IMG/VR virus record: IMGVR_UViG_3300022845_000004
Coordinates: 1 to 58,889 of that record
DNA from: a virus
DNA: 58,889 bases
Strand: one strand, 5' to 3'
In this document: positions 43,368-50,971 of the stretch, piece after piece
How positions within the stretch are numbered: position 1 is the first letter of the stretch
Layout of the letters: each line of letters begins with the position of its first letter
Program-made: the position numbers and the translations under genes
Notes under the pieces: model-generated
The model's input: only the letters and a program-made list of their open reading frames with translations
Told to the model about the DNA's origin: nothing
Database searches by the model: none

Positions 43368-44047
43368 TTATATTTTTCCTTAAATTTTACCGAAGATTCT
43401 TTCCATCTTTCAGACTGCATAGAATCACCTAGACCGAAATGTATCACAGATAATTGAAAAACACCAGTCTTAATTTTTAATTTATTGGCTTCTAGTGAGA
43501 AATCGATATCTAGATGGTGAAAGTCAAATCGTTCATCGAATTTAAGACCTTTTTCTAGGGCAATGTCTACATTCACGCCAATAAATAGACTATCGATCAC
43601 AAGTGCCCTAGAATCCGTTGGTCCGAAACAAGTTGTCCAAACCTTATCATCTTTTGTATGAGAAACTTCACCCACCATATCTTTGCGCTCGGTCATGGTG
43701 TGCCATGCAGTAACATCGGATTCTAAATTACAGGTTTTAGACCCTGCTAGTCCGATGATGTCATATTTATCAAAGGCCAAGGCGATTTTTTCAGCAAAAA
43801 AAAGATCGCTTATCAACAGATCGTCGTGGACAAATAAAATATATTTTCCTTTATACTTATCTGTTAAGAATTTATTGTAACATTTTGAAAGTCCTTCCTT
43901 ATTGTTTTCGATGATTTCGGTTTTTTTATCCCATCCAGTTTTTTCTAAGAATGTTCCGATTGGTCGATTAATCAACAAATCAGTTCCCGATCCTCGGGTA
44001 GCAGTTACTATAATAAAATTATCAATTACATCTTTAAGGGTTGTCAT
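43364..44047 (-). CDS. glycosyltransferase-like (GT-A fold) protein
   Basis: 227 residues from ATG 44047, chosen over ATG 44128 because a TTGACA/TAACAT promoter lies 7 nt before 44047. DNFIIVTATRGSGTDL begins a nucleotide-sugar fold, GLSKCYNKFLTDKYKGKYIL leads to FVHDDLLI, a DD metal/donor site as in family-2 enzymes, and FHHLDIDFSLEA follows. The acceptor (DNA base, protein or surface sugar) is unknown. Confidence 0.6.
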   Translation of the reverse strand: MTTLKDVIDNFIIVTATRGSGTDLLINRPIGTFLEKTGWDKKTEIIENNKEGLSKCYNKFLTDKYKGKYILFVHDDLLISDLFFAEKIALAFDKYDIIGLAGSKTCNLESDVTAWHTMTERKDMVGEVSHTKDDKVWTTCFGPTDSRALVIDSLFIGVNVDIALEKGLKFDERFDFHHLDIDFSLEANKLKIKTGVFQLSVIHFGLGDSMQSERWKESSVKFKEKYK

Positions 44048-44054
44048 GTTTGTT

Positions 44055-44082
44055 ATGTTAAAGCAATAAATGAAAATGTCAA
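44055..44082 (-). promoter_or_regulatory. sigma70-like promoter TTGACA-N16-TAACAT
   Basis: Perfect -35, 16-nt spacer, TAACAT, then 7 nt to ATG 44047. Back-to-back with a late plus-strand promoter at 44115. Confidence 0.55.
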
Positions 44083-44114
44083 GTCGATAATTTCGATATA
44101 TGTCACCATAAAGA

Positions 44115-44121
44115 ATAAGTA
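44115..44121 (+). promoter_or_regulatory. late promoter ATAAGTA
   Basis: Ends 9 nt before ATG 44131. Confidence 0.65.
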
Positions 44122-44130
44122 ATTTCATAT

Positions 44131-44751
44131 ATGTCGGTAAAATTAAAAAACACGAAAAAATCTATGAAATCTCTTATTCCAAAACCATCTAAAAAGGTAA
44201 ATTCCGAAGTAAATCGCGTTTTAAATTCAAATATGCGAACAATTGAGTTAAATGAGAGCGATATTCCGTTTATCAAGAGCTTTGTTTCGGCACTTCTTAG
44301 AGAACAAGGTCGTGATGCCGTTGAACCTATCGATGGTTCTGGGTCAGAAGACTCTACGGGATCATCTCCCGACGATTTCACACCAGAAAGAAATCAATCC
44401 GATTTTGAAAATTCTCTAAATCCGGAAACTGAAAATGATAATTTTGAAGTTCGGGGCGTTGACCCTAGCGTAACTCAACAAAGTGTTCAACAAATCAAAG
44501 TTTGGGCTGATAAGTTAGACGAATTTGCAAATTTTCTGAATGATCCTGATAAATCTACATCACTTCATCGAATTTTGGCGGATTCTGATCGAGCAGGTAG
44601 CGTCCTTCGAGGTATCACCAGAAAAGCCACCGATTCTATTACCCGTATTGCGGGTGAAGTTGAAAAATTGAAAGAAGTTTTGAATACATTCATAATTACG
44701 GCACCAAAAAAACAGAGAGATGCGGCTCAAACCACCGGACCTATTCAGTAA
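44131..44751 (+). CDS. late protein, basic N-terminus, coiled C-terminus
   Basis: 206 residues, not recognised. The first 30 residues are very basic (KLKNTKKSMKSLIPKPSKKV). Residues ~65-110 are acidic, Ser/Asp/Glu-rich and probably disordered. The rest is helical (QQIKVWADKLDEFANFLNDP; SITRIAGEVEKLKEVLNTFI). Under its own late promoter on the opposite strand from the replication genes, it ends 7 bp inside the convergent primase gene. A virion component is likely. Confidence 0.6.
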   Translation: MSVKLKNTKKSMKSLIPKPSKKVNSEVNRVLNSNMRTIELNESDIPFIKSFVSALLREQGRDAVEPIDGSGSEDSTGSSPDDFTPERNQSDFENSLNPETENDNFEVRGVDPSVTQQSVQQIKVWADKLDEFANFLNDPDKSTSLHRILADSDRAGSVLRGITRKATDSITRIAGEVEKLKEVLNTFIITAPKKQRDAAQTTGPIQ

Positions 44752-45692
44752 AGATTTTGAATAATGGTTTCTGGGTCAATATGATCTATTTGGTCTTGAA
44801 TACACCAATCATTCAGATCTTTATGATGATTTGACCATTTAAAAATTTTTTCTCCATCGTTTAGCAACTTTATAGTTTTGTTTTTAGTTTCGTCATCTTT
44901 AGTGACCGAAATATTATCCAAAACCCATATTTTTTGATGAAATGGAAATTCTGCCAGTTGAATTTCTTGTTTTTTCGAAAGAGTCAATCCAGCTAACCCA
45001 ACCCCATTTTTAACAAAGCAGGAATCTATAGCACCCTCGAATAAAAAGATATATTCGAATTTTGGATCTACTTTTTCAATTCCAAATATAGTTTTATCCG
45101 ATCCATACTTTCCTAGATATCTGGGATTTGATCCATCCAGTGATCGAGTCTGATAAAATGATATATGCCCCGCATTATCCCAGAAAGGTATCACCAGACG
45201 GTTTTTATGGGTATAATCGGTGAGGCTCATGTAAAACTTCTTTGGAGCATTTATCGCGGTATTTAAACGCCTCTTTTCAATGTAGGAAAGAGCCTTACGA
45301 ACCCATTTATTTTTTTTATAGTAAGATATCTGTGTTTCATCTGAAATATTAACAGAATCACTTGGAAGCGATGGTAAATTTACCTTTTTAAGTGGTTTAT
45401 TGAGTAGAATGTCTATAGAAATGTCTTCTTGACCACCTTCGGATAACATTTCGGTGTAGGAAAGACCGGAAACTTCATGAACCCATTTCTTAGCCGTCCA
45501 TGATTCTGAACAATTGAAGCAAAAAAATGATTTAGTCTTGGGGTAATAGAATAATCTCTTTTTTTTACCCCAACTTTTTCCTTCTCTACAAATAGGACAT
45601 CCGCAATTATAATTGCCATCAAACCTATTTCTTTCGGGGCTACCTGCATAGGTAAATATAGCATTTAAAACATATTCTTCGGATAATTCCAT
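44745..45692 (-). CDS. 61: DNA primase gp61-like (zinc finger plus TOPRIM)
   Basis: 315 residues (T4 gp61: 342). Zinc-binding CPIC (32-35) and CFNC (58-61) flank KKKRLFYYPKTKSFF, typical of phage primases. The TOPRIM core is KFEYIFLFEGAIDSCF (Glu switch) with later WVLDN and GEKIFKWSNHHKDLNDWC (DxN-type acids). It synthesises primers on the lagging strand with the gp41 helicase. The promoter is TTGACA-N16-CATAAT, 5 nt from the ATG. Confidence 0.88.
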   Translation of the reverse strand: MELSEEYVLNAIFTYAGSPERNRFDGNYNCGCPICREGKSWGKKKRLFYYPKTKSFFCFNCSESWTAKKWVHEVSGLSYTEMLSEGGQEDISIDILLNKPLKKVNLPSLPSDSVNISDETQISYYKKNKWVRKALSYIEKRRLNTAINAPKKFYMSLTDYTHKNRLVIPFWDNAGHISFYQTRSLDGSNPRYLGKYGSDKTIFGIEKVDPKFEYIFLFEGAIDSCFVKNGVGLAGLTLSKKQEIQLAEFPFHQKIWVLDNISVTKDDETKNKTIKLLNDGEKIFKWSNHHKDLNDWCIQDQIDHIDPETIIQNLY

Positions 45693-45697
45693 ACCGT

Positions 45698-45725
45698 ATT
45701 ATGGCACGGAATTATATTATGTCAA
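45698..45725 (-). promoter_or_regulatory. sigma70-like promoter TTGACA-N16-CATAAT
   Basis: The best early-type promoter in the window; its -10 ends 5 nt before the primase ATG, leaving essentially no leader. Confidence 0.65.
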
Positions 45726-45726
45726 A

Positions 45727-45873
45727 TTATCCTTTTTCCTTTGGATAAATTCTCCCACCACCATGAAGATTGTGGGTTAGTGTAGTGGAAACATCGTCTC
45801 CAAATGATTTTTTAAAAATAGAGAGGGAATCCCAAATTGTTCGGGTTGAAATATAATCTATATAATTATATTT
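45727..45873 (-). other. 48-codon open frame with no start codon
   Basis: Between an in-frame TAG (45874) and TAA (45727) the frame reads like protein: STRTIWDSLSIFKKSFGDDV, then TLTHNLHGGGRIYPKEKG. No ATG, GTG or TTG is in frame. It could be a gene remnant, the exon of something split, or use a rare start. Part of its DNA (45768-45798) resembles 30419-30450. The rest of the gap to 45900 shows no further gene. Confidence 0.35.
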
Positions 45874-45900
45874 CTAACTCTCTATATCTTTAATCACTTA

Positions 45901-46686
45901 TTAGTAAGATTCGTTATCCGATAAAAACTGTTCATCACCGAACGGATCGTTTTTATCGATTCCTAATTCTGCGGCAATGTCGTCGGAAATACCAGATTCA
46001 GGGTCTTCATCTTCACCTGTTTCATCTCGGAATGCTTCCATATCATCACCAGAACTTTCTAGATCACTCTCTTCGGGGTCCAAAGAATCTAAAGATGGGT
46101 CTTGTAATACGGTTAATATATTATCTTCGTTGGATATTTGATTATCTGATACCATTTTTTGGATAATATCTTTAACTTCGTTGGCATCATGGCCGTAACG
46201 TTCAATATACTGAACAACTTCTTCAACCGACGCAGAACCACTTTCGGATTGATGGATAAAATCGTAAATGTGTTGTTGAACACTTTCAACACGTTTATCA
46301 GCAGGGATTTCCCCAACATATTCGGAAAAATACTGACGATCTGGGTCTTTAACAAAATTAAAAAATCTTTCGGCGAAACGAATTTTCTCTATAGAGCTTA
46401 GGGCTTGTCCCGAATATGCATTGACTATAGCTTCTTCCCATTCTGGTAAAGTCTTAGATTCTCCAGACATTTCTTCGTTAGAAAAATACTCATTGTCGTT
46501 ATACTGCTTCAATCCTCTCAGAGCGAATGTATAAATCTTTTTAAAGGGGTTACTATCAGGTAAAGTGTTGACATCATTTTCAAGTTTATCAAAATCAATA
46601 ACCATCTTGTTGTACGTTTTTGGTTTTCTACCCTCGGTAATATCTAAAATATTTTCAACGAAAATATCAAATTTAGTCTTGTTCAT
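45901..46686 (-). CDS. acidic late protein, candidate internal head protein
   Basis: 261 residues. The N-terminus MNKTKFDIFVENILDITEGR fits the shared late-protein start (KF..F..N.L...E). The middle is helical, and the C-terminal third is strongly acidic (SLDPEESDLESSGDD and onward), probably disordered. Not recognised. ATAAGTA lies 8 nt before the ATG. Packaging into the head is an inference from the N-terminus and late timing. Confidence 0.6.
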   Translation of the reverse strand: MNKTKFDIFVENILDITEGRKPKTYNKMVIDFDKLENDVNTLPDSNPFKKIYTFALRGLKQYNDNEYFSNEEMSGESKTLPEWEEAIVNAYSGQALSSIEKIRFAERFFNFVKDPDRQYFSEYVGEIPADKRVESVQQHIYDFIHQSESGSASVEEVVQYIERYGHDANEVKDIIQKMVSDNQISNEDNILTVLQDPSLDSLDPEESDLESSGDDMEAFRDETGEDEDPESGISDDIAAELGIDKNDPFGDEQFLSDNESY

Positions 46687-46694
46687 ATATAAAT

Positions 46695-46701
46695 TACTTA
46701 T
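46695..46701 (-). promoter_or_regulatory. late promoter ATAAGTA
   Basis: Ends 8 nt before ATG 46686. Confidence 0.65.
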
Positions 46702-46706
46702 GCTTT

Positions 46707-47369
46707 TTAAGGGACAATAATGCTTTTTTCAGGAGGCATGGTGATGTCAGACATCAAACTGTCTTCGTCGCCATAATGAGTTCCATCTTTGGTAATGTAA
46801 AGAGATGTTAACGCAATTCTCTGTTCGGGGTTACCAAAAATCTCTATCATTGCAGGACATTCCCCAGTTGGGAATACTCTCCCATCACCTGAATGATATG
46901 ATGTTTGAAACGCTTTAAACAATTGATCGATTTCTTCCCGATATTTCGGATCGGTGCTCCTAAGACCATCAGATTCGATGGCAATTTCGGAAAATTTGGT
47001 AATAGGAAAGAAAAATAGAAGATCATACAATTTCAAGCATTCTTGGACGATATCTCTAGTAGTATCCAAAAACTTTTTCGATACTTTATCATTGATGTGC
47101 AACCAAGATGTATATGCTAGATTATCTAGAACACATCGGTCAAAAATTACCATGTCGTCTTTAGAATGAGCGGTGCATTGGTCGATCAAGGCATCGAGAA
47201 TAATTTTTTGAGACTCTTCGCTACCATTTTCATTAATTATCAAATTTTTTTCTTCGATTACATCCCTGTAGGATTTTTCTGGCGTTGTATACATCGGCCA
47301 TTTTTTCAAGAAATCTCGGATATATGTAGTTTTTCCTAAATTAGACGAACCTGTTACACAAATTTTCAT
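46707..47369 (-). CDS. P-loop nucleotide kinase-like ATPase
   Basis: 220 residues. Walker A GSSNLGKTT (7-15) at the extreme N-terminus, DDMVIFDRCVLDNLAYTSWL (Walker B with DRC, as in the deoxynucleoside kinase/AAA_28 group), and LLFFFPITKF before a lid-like Arg segment (DGLRSTDPKYREEIDQLF). Likely a nucleotide kinase or NadR-like ribosylnicotinamide kinase acting on precursor pools; the substrate cannot be read from the sequence. A TATATT -10 lies 6 nt upstream of the ATG. Confidence 0.68.
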   Translation of the reverse strand: MKICVTGSSNLGKTTYIRDFLKKWPMYTTPEKSYRDVIEEKNLIINENGSEESQKIILDALIDQCTAHSKDDMVIFDRCVLDNLAYTSWLHINDKVSKKFLDTTRDIVQECLKLYDLLFFFPITKFSEIAIESDGLRSTDPKYREEIDQLFKAFQTSYHSGDGRVFPTGECPAMIEIFGNPEQRIALTSLYITKDGTHYGDEDSLMSDITMPPEKSIIVP

Positions 47370-47375
47370 ATCAAC

Positions 47376-47405
47376 AATATATACACCACTATTTTATTTT
47401 TTCAA
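47376..47405 (-). promoter_or_regulatory. sigma70-like promoter TTGAAA-N18-TATATT
   Basis: TATATT ends 6 nt before the kinase ATG (47369); it lies inside the end of the upstream gene. Confidence 0.5.
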
Positions 47406-47670
47406 CTATTTCTGGAAAAAATTCTAGAAGTTCGTCGGTGTGGTTGTCGTCCATGATATCAATCGAGTTGATATTTGTGACAACTTTTACGTTTTCGGTT
47501 AAAATGTCGGGTCGTGTTGTTCTCAATCGAATAGCAAGATCTTTTGTAATCATGACATCTTCTTCATACCATTTTGAAGAAACATCCAAAGAACAAGAAA
47601 ACAATAAAGATTCGAGAATAGTTCTATATTCTTCATTTGTTAATTCAATTGATATAATTTCTTTACTCAT
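47389..47670 (-). CDS. hypothetical early protein
   Basis: 93 residues, not recognised. ISIELTNEEYRTILESLLFS at the start, ending DELLEFFPEIVEKIK; helical and acidic. It begins ~7 nt downstream of TATAAA with TTGACT further up, suggesting early expression as the first gene of a two-gene unit with the kinase. Confidence 0.55.
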   Translation of the reverse strand: MSKEIISIELTNEEYRTILESLLFSCSLDVSSKWYEEDVMITKDLAIRLRTTRPDILTENVKVVTNINSIDIMDDNHTDELLEFFPEIVEKIK

Positions 47671-47676
47671 TATGAA

Positions 47677-47707
47677 TTTATAATAAAGTAATTTTTCTAA
47701 AAGTCAA
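47677..47707 (-). promoter_or_regulatory. sigma70-like promoter TTGACT/TATAAA
   Basis: TTGACT and TATAAA (19-nt spacer, or TTATAA with 18) end about 6 nt before ATG 47670. Confidence 0.4.
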
Positions 47708-47710
47708 ATA

Positions 47711-48133
47711 TTAAATGATTTGTTCTGGTAGTTTTTCATTAGTAATACTTTTTAAAACATCTAACATAGTTTTATAATTTTCAGAATTAGCTCTAGCAGT
47801 TGGTGATGTATAACTTCTTAAAAATTCTTGTTTAGTATTTTCAGGTAGATTCATAAAATCAATAAAGGTATTAAGAAGATTGATAGTAACTGTCTCAGAT
47901 TCTTTAGGATCTGGTAATTGACTACCGTTATCCTCTGGGAGATCAACAGGTGCAAAATCGTCTCCAAAATCTTGTTCTTCGTCTTCCATCGGATTTGGAA
48001 CATTTTTAGGCTTTACTACATTTTCGGGTGAATTTAATTCATCCTCTTCTTCGGGAAAATCTTTAGGTGGAAATTCTTCTTCGAATAATCGAATATATGA
48101 TTGTTTAAAAAGGTCGTTAAATTTAGATGACAT
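47711..48133 (-). CDS. acidic late protein, candidate internal head protein
   Basis: 140 residues. MSSKFNDLFKQSYIRLFEEE is one of the clearest members of the shared N-terminal pattern. A long acidic, Pro-rich linker follows (KDFPEEEDELNSPENVVKPK), and a short helical C-terminal domain (TVTINLLNTFIDFMNLPENT). Not recognised. CTAAGTA lies 5 nt before the ATG. Confidence 0.6.
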   Translation of the reverse strand: MSSKFNDLFKQSYIRLFEEEFPPKDFPEEEDELNSPENVVKPKNVPNPMEDEEQDFGDDFAPVDLPEDNGSQLPDPKESETVTINLLNTFIDFMNLPENTKQEFLRSYTSPTARANSENYKTMLDVLKSITNEKLPEQII

Positions 48134-48138
48134 GAAAT

Positions 48139-48145
48139 TACTTAG
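48139..48145 (-). promoter_or_regulatory. late promoter CTAAGTA
   Basis: Ends 5 nt before ATG 48133, overlapping the stop of the upstream gene. Confidence 0.6.
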
Positions 48146-49188
48146 TCGAGTTCTTTCATATAATGCAAAATGTAAGAATCTCCTATAACTCCTTTATTTC
48201 GATAATATGAAGGCATACTATCTATATCCATTTGTCTCACTTGTTGAGTTGCTGCTGTTGCCTTAACTTCTAAATCGGATCGTTCTAGTCCTTGAACATT
48301 GCCACTTTCCATATCTGTTAGAGTGATGTCATATCGATTACCGAAATAAGTTGATATGGTATATTGATGTTGATCGAGAATTTCGGGGTTACTTTCATAT
48401 TCATATATTTTACCCTCTTCGTCAAGTGCATTACTAATTCCTCGGGCAATAGTCTTTAAAGTATCTCGGGTTAATTCTTTTGTTTCTATCGAATCTCCAG
48501 CAACTCTAGACCATCCCCAATTCTTAATAGCATATTCCCGAGAATCGTTAGTGCATCCATATCCGTGCATAACTAAATCGTTTGCATTTTCAACACCTTG
48601 TTTTTTAAGATAATCAATCATGGCATCGGCTGGATCATGTTTCATAAGTTTTAGTGCTTCGTATTGATCTTCATCATCTTCGTAGTCACCGTTATCTACT
48701 ATATATTGTAGAATAGCATCTTCATTTTGTTCTAGGTTAGGATCATCTTCATATCCCATATCAAAGTAGGATAGAACTTCTGATGCACATTTTTGGACGA
48801 CATATGCTTCATGGTTCATGTCACTAACATTAGCATCGGCATACATGGTAGTTCCATTATCATCGAACCAATATTCACCAGATAATCCAACGGTTTCAAA
48901 ATCTTCTTCTGGTTCTTCGTAATCAGGAGAAGATTTTTCTTCTTCTTCCATTCTTTGGTTTTCTAAATTGTCTTCATAATTTTTTAAAATATCTTCCGAG
49001 GTTTTTAGGACTCTAGATAACATGTCAGAATCATATGTTTCTGGACTTCGCATAATGCTACCATCGGGCATTTCTCGATCAATCTTATATTGATTATCAC
49101 CAACTTTAATCGTTTTTACAATTCTTGTTGGCTTGTTATAGGATTCTAAAATATTTTGATAAAGGATTTCGAACTTACCGTAGGTCAT
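48142..49188 (-). CDS. late protein, candidate internal head protein
   Basis: 348 residues. The N-terminus MTYGKFEILYQNILESYNKP follows the shared late pattern with an ILE that could be a protease site. An acidic linker (~75-100) precedes a compact, Tyr/Asp-rich domain with SREYAIKNWGWSRVAGDSIE and NALDEEGKIYEYE. I do not recognise the fold. It diverges from the lysis cassette; TTAAATA ends 10 nt before the ATG. Confidence 0.6.
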   Translation of the reverse strand: MTYGKFEILYQNILESYNKPTRIVKTIKVGDNQYKIDREMPDGSIMRSPETYDSDMLSRVLKTSEDILKNYEDNLENQRMEEEEKSSPDYEEPEEDFETVGLSGEYWFDDNGTTMYADANVSDMNHEAYVVQKCASEVLSYFDMGYEDDPNLEQNEDAILQYIVDNGDYEDDEDQYEALKLMKHDPADAMIDYLKKQGVENANDLVMHGYGCTNDSREYAIKNWGWSRVAGDSIETKELTRDTLKTIARGISNALDEEGKIYEYESNPEILDQHQYTISTYFGNRYDITLTDMESGNVQGLERSDLEVKATAATQQVRQMDIDSMPSYYRNKGVIGDSYILHYMKELD

Positions 49189-49198
49189 ATGAACTAAT

Positions 49199-49205
49199 TA
49201 TTTAA
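49199..49205 (-). promoter_or_regulatory. late-like promoter TTAAATA
   Basis: Ends 10 nt before ATG 49188, in the 18-bp gap shared with the divergent spanin gene. Confidence 0.5.
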
Positions 49206-49206
49206 T

Positions 49207-49893
49207 ATGAGAACAATAATGATTATTTTAGCATGTCTTTTTATGACGACATCTTGCACAGTGTATACTGAGAAACGAAGCGAGGCACTTTCCCAAGCCG
49301 TTACTGCTACTGCTGATTCTATAGACGCTGCCAGATTTGATCTTGCTGATCATTATTCTAAAGAAGCTGAAAAATTAGCATTTCCACCTAAGAAACGTGT
49401 AAAGATTTCATCAATTGTTACCAAGAATGAATCACCAGAACATTATTTGAAGGTGAACGTTGAAAAGGATAAAGATTATGTATACCCACCTTTACAAAGG
49501 TTTGGGTCTATCCAAACACCCAAATCTTATCCAGTAAATCCTATGTTAGATTCTAATAACAATGATGTTTTACGTTTGGTCATACCAGAAAAATTCAAAG
49601 ATGCTAAATTATTGATCGAAGGTTCCGAAGAATGGTCAGAATTATTGAAAACCCGAGAGTTTTCAAAACAATTAGAACGAGATAATAAAAATCTACTATC
49701 CTTACAAAATCGCGTCACCAACGAATTGACCAAACAAAGTCAAATGAATTCTAAAATGGTCAAAGATCTGAACATCATGCAAAAGAAGTTGGTTCAAAAA
49801 GATCTGGCTATTTTGCAACGTAATATAGTTATTGTTGCACTGATCGTTGTGATCTTGGGGGCAACATATTTGCGTATAAAAGGCATCCTCTAA
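49207..49893 (+). CDS. unimolecular spanin candidate (lipoprotein plus C-terminal TM)
   Basis: 228 residues. The N-terminal lipoprotein signal MRTIMIILACLFMTTSC ends at a lipidatable Cys17 (T-T-S-C, an acceptable lipobox). A periplasmic body with a coiled-coil (~150-200) leads to a C-terminal membrane helix (NIVIVALIVVILGATYLRI). A protein anchored to the outer membrane at one end and the inner membrane at the other is the u-spanin layout, which fuses the two membranes in the last step of lysis. It opens the cassette leading to the lysozyme. Confidence 0.7.
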   Translation: MRTIMIILACLFMTTSCTVYTEKRSEALSQAVTATADSIDAARFDLADHYSKEAEKLAFPPKKRVKISSIVTKNESPEHYLKVNVEKDKDYVYPPLQRFGSIQTPKSYPVNPMLDSNNNDVLRLVIPEKFKDAKLLIEGSEEWSELLKTREFSKQLERDNKNLLSLQNRVTNELTKQSQMNSKMVKDLNIMQKKLVQKDLAILQRNIVIVALIVVILGATYLRIKGIL

Positions 49894-49894
49894 A

Positions 49895-50119
49895 ATGTCT
49901 CCATATGGATACATATCTAGTAATGAAAAAATTGGACCGTTCGGTTCTACCATCGAAAAAGATCCAACTATAGATAATTTAGAAAAAAAATTATTGGAAA
50001 CCTTTCATTCGATATTACCAAAAGAACCCGATGTTCCTAAAACATCTCCTACAGGGGTTGTAGAATTCTCGTTCGAAAATGTTCTAAGAGAAATGTTGGC
50101 GAATAAGAATACTAAGTAA
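49895..50119 (+). CDS. small protein of the lysis cassette
   Basis: 74 residues, not recognised. ATG 1 nt after the spanin stop. Pro/Gly/Ser-rich start (MSPYGYISSNEKIGPFGSTI) and two short helices. No membrane segment. A CTAAGTA late element lies in its last codons for the next gene. Confidence 0.5.
   Translation: MSPYGYISSNEKIGPFGSTIEKDPTIDNLEKKLLETFHSILPKEPDVPKTSPTGVVEFSFENVLREMLANKNTK
50112..50118 (+). promoter_or_regulatory. late promoter CTAAGTA
   Basis: Ends 5 nt before ATG 50124. Confidence 0.55.
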
Positions 50120-50123
50120 TCTT

Positions 50124-50252
50124 ATGTCAAATATAGAATCGAAATTTTTAACAATTGTCCGAAATATCAAGGATTGGCTTCTAAAGAACCCAAAATTCAG
50201 TATTTTTATCACTGGATTTGTAATCGGTTTGATTTTTGGACTAATTATCTAA
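50124..50252 (+). CDS. 42-residue single-TM protein
   Basis: Found by reading the gap between two longer genes. An amphipathic, basic N-terminus (FLTIVRNIKDWLLKNPK) and one C-terminal membrane helix (FSIFITGFVIGLIFGLII). The size and layout fit a pinholin-like or holin-regulating peptide in a lysis cassette, but that is inference. CTAAGTA lies 5 nt upstream; the next ATG is 4 nt downstream. Confidence 0.6.
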   Translation: MSNIESKFLTIVRNIKDWLLKNPKFSIFITGFVIGLIFGLII

Positions 50253-50256
50253 TATT

Positions 50257-50535
50257 ATGAACTTTAAAAAACTTATAAACGAAGGTTTGGATAGTATGAT
50301 GACTGATATCAAAAATCTTCAACCATCTGGTCAAAATCCACAACAAAATCCACAACAAAATCCGGAAATCGGTAATAATCCGGCACCGACATCACAACAG
50401 TCTGATATCAAAGTAGCTCGTTATAAAAATTCAAGAAATTTTGGTGTATGGAAAGGTGAAGAACTTATTGTTGTGGCAGTTTATCAAAAAGGTGCAAATC
50501 GAGTAGCCGAGATTCTACAGAAGATGAATTACTAA
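50257..50535 (+). CDS. late protein with Asn/Gln/Pro repeat
   Basis: 92 residues. N-terminus MNFKKLINEGLDSMMTDIKN resembles the shared late-protein start. A short repeat QNPQQNPQQNP links it to a compact C-terminal domain (YKNSRNFGVWKGEELIVVAV, then YQKGANRVAEILQKM). Not recognised. It sits inside the lysis cassette. Confidence 0.55.
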   Translation: MNFKKLINEGLDSMMTDIKNLQPSGQNPQQNPQQNPEIGNNPAPTSQQSDIKVARYKNSRNFGVWKGEELIVVAVYQKGANRVAEILQKMNY

Positions 50536-50539
50536 AATT

Positions 50540-50971
50540 ATGTGGAAATCGATAATGAATATTATCGCTGGTGGTGCAACAATGCTTCAAAGTGGTAAAT
50601 CACCGCCAACTGCTGGATCTAATGAGGATCTGGAATCTTTAAATTTTTTAACAAGTAAGAAATTTTTCGTTATTTTCTCGTCTATTGCTATATTGGTAGT
50701 TTTCTTTTTTGTTGGTGTTGGGATTTTATTCATAACATCTTTATATCCATTGATAATAGTTCCATATGTTACAATTTTTTCTAAAATTGTTGAAATATTG
50801 GCGGTTATTATCGCGGTTTATATTGGTGCTCAAACAACTCTGGATTTTAAATATGGTTCGACATCGGCAGTGAACCTTTCGGGGGAAAATTCTAATCTGG
50901 TTCAAAATTTGAACCAATCTATTGCACAAATAGATGAAGGTAGAAGTAAACCCGATTATGAGGAAGAATAA
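50540..50971 (+). CDS. two-TM membrane protein, holin candidate
   Basis: 143 residues. Two membrane segments, FVIFSSIAILVVFFFVGVGI (with following ILFITSLYPL) and IVEILAVIIAVYIGAQTTL, are flanked by a polar N-terminus and an acidic C-terminus ending DYEEE. Its stop overlaps the lysozyme ATG. The position directly before the lysozyme suggests a holin that releases or activates it; no family match is claimed. Confidence 0.6.
   Translation: MWKSIMNIIAGGATMLQSGKSPPTAGSNEDLESLNFLTSKKFFVIFSSIAILVVFFFVGVGILFITSLYPLIIVPYVTIFSKIVEILAVIIAVYIGAQTTLDFKYGSTSAVNLSGENSNLVQNLNQSIAQIDEGRSKPDYEEE

Noticed and set aside
44048-44128. N-terminal extension of the glycosyltransferase from ATG 44128
   Set aside because: It runs through a TTGACA promoter and a divergent late promoter and is unlike the rest of the protein.
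44103-44381. 92-residue minus-strand ORF
   Set aside because: Antisense to the 44131-44751 gene, which has a late promoter and convincing protein sequence.
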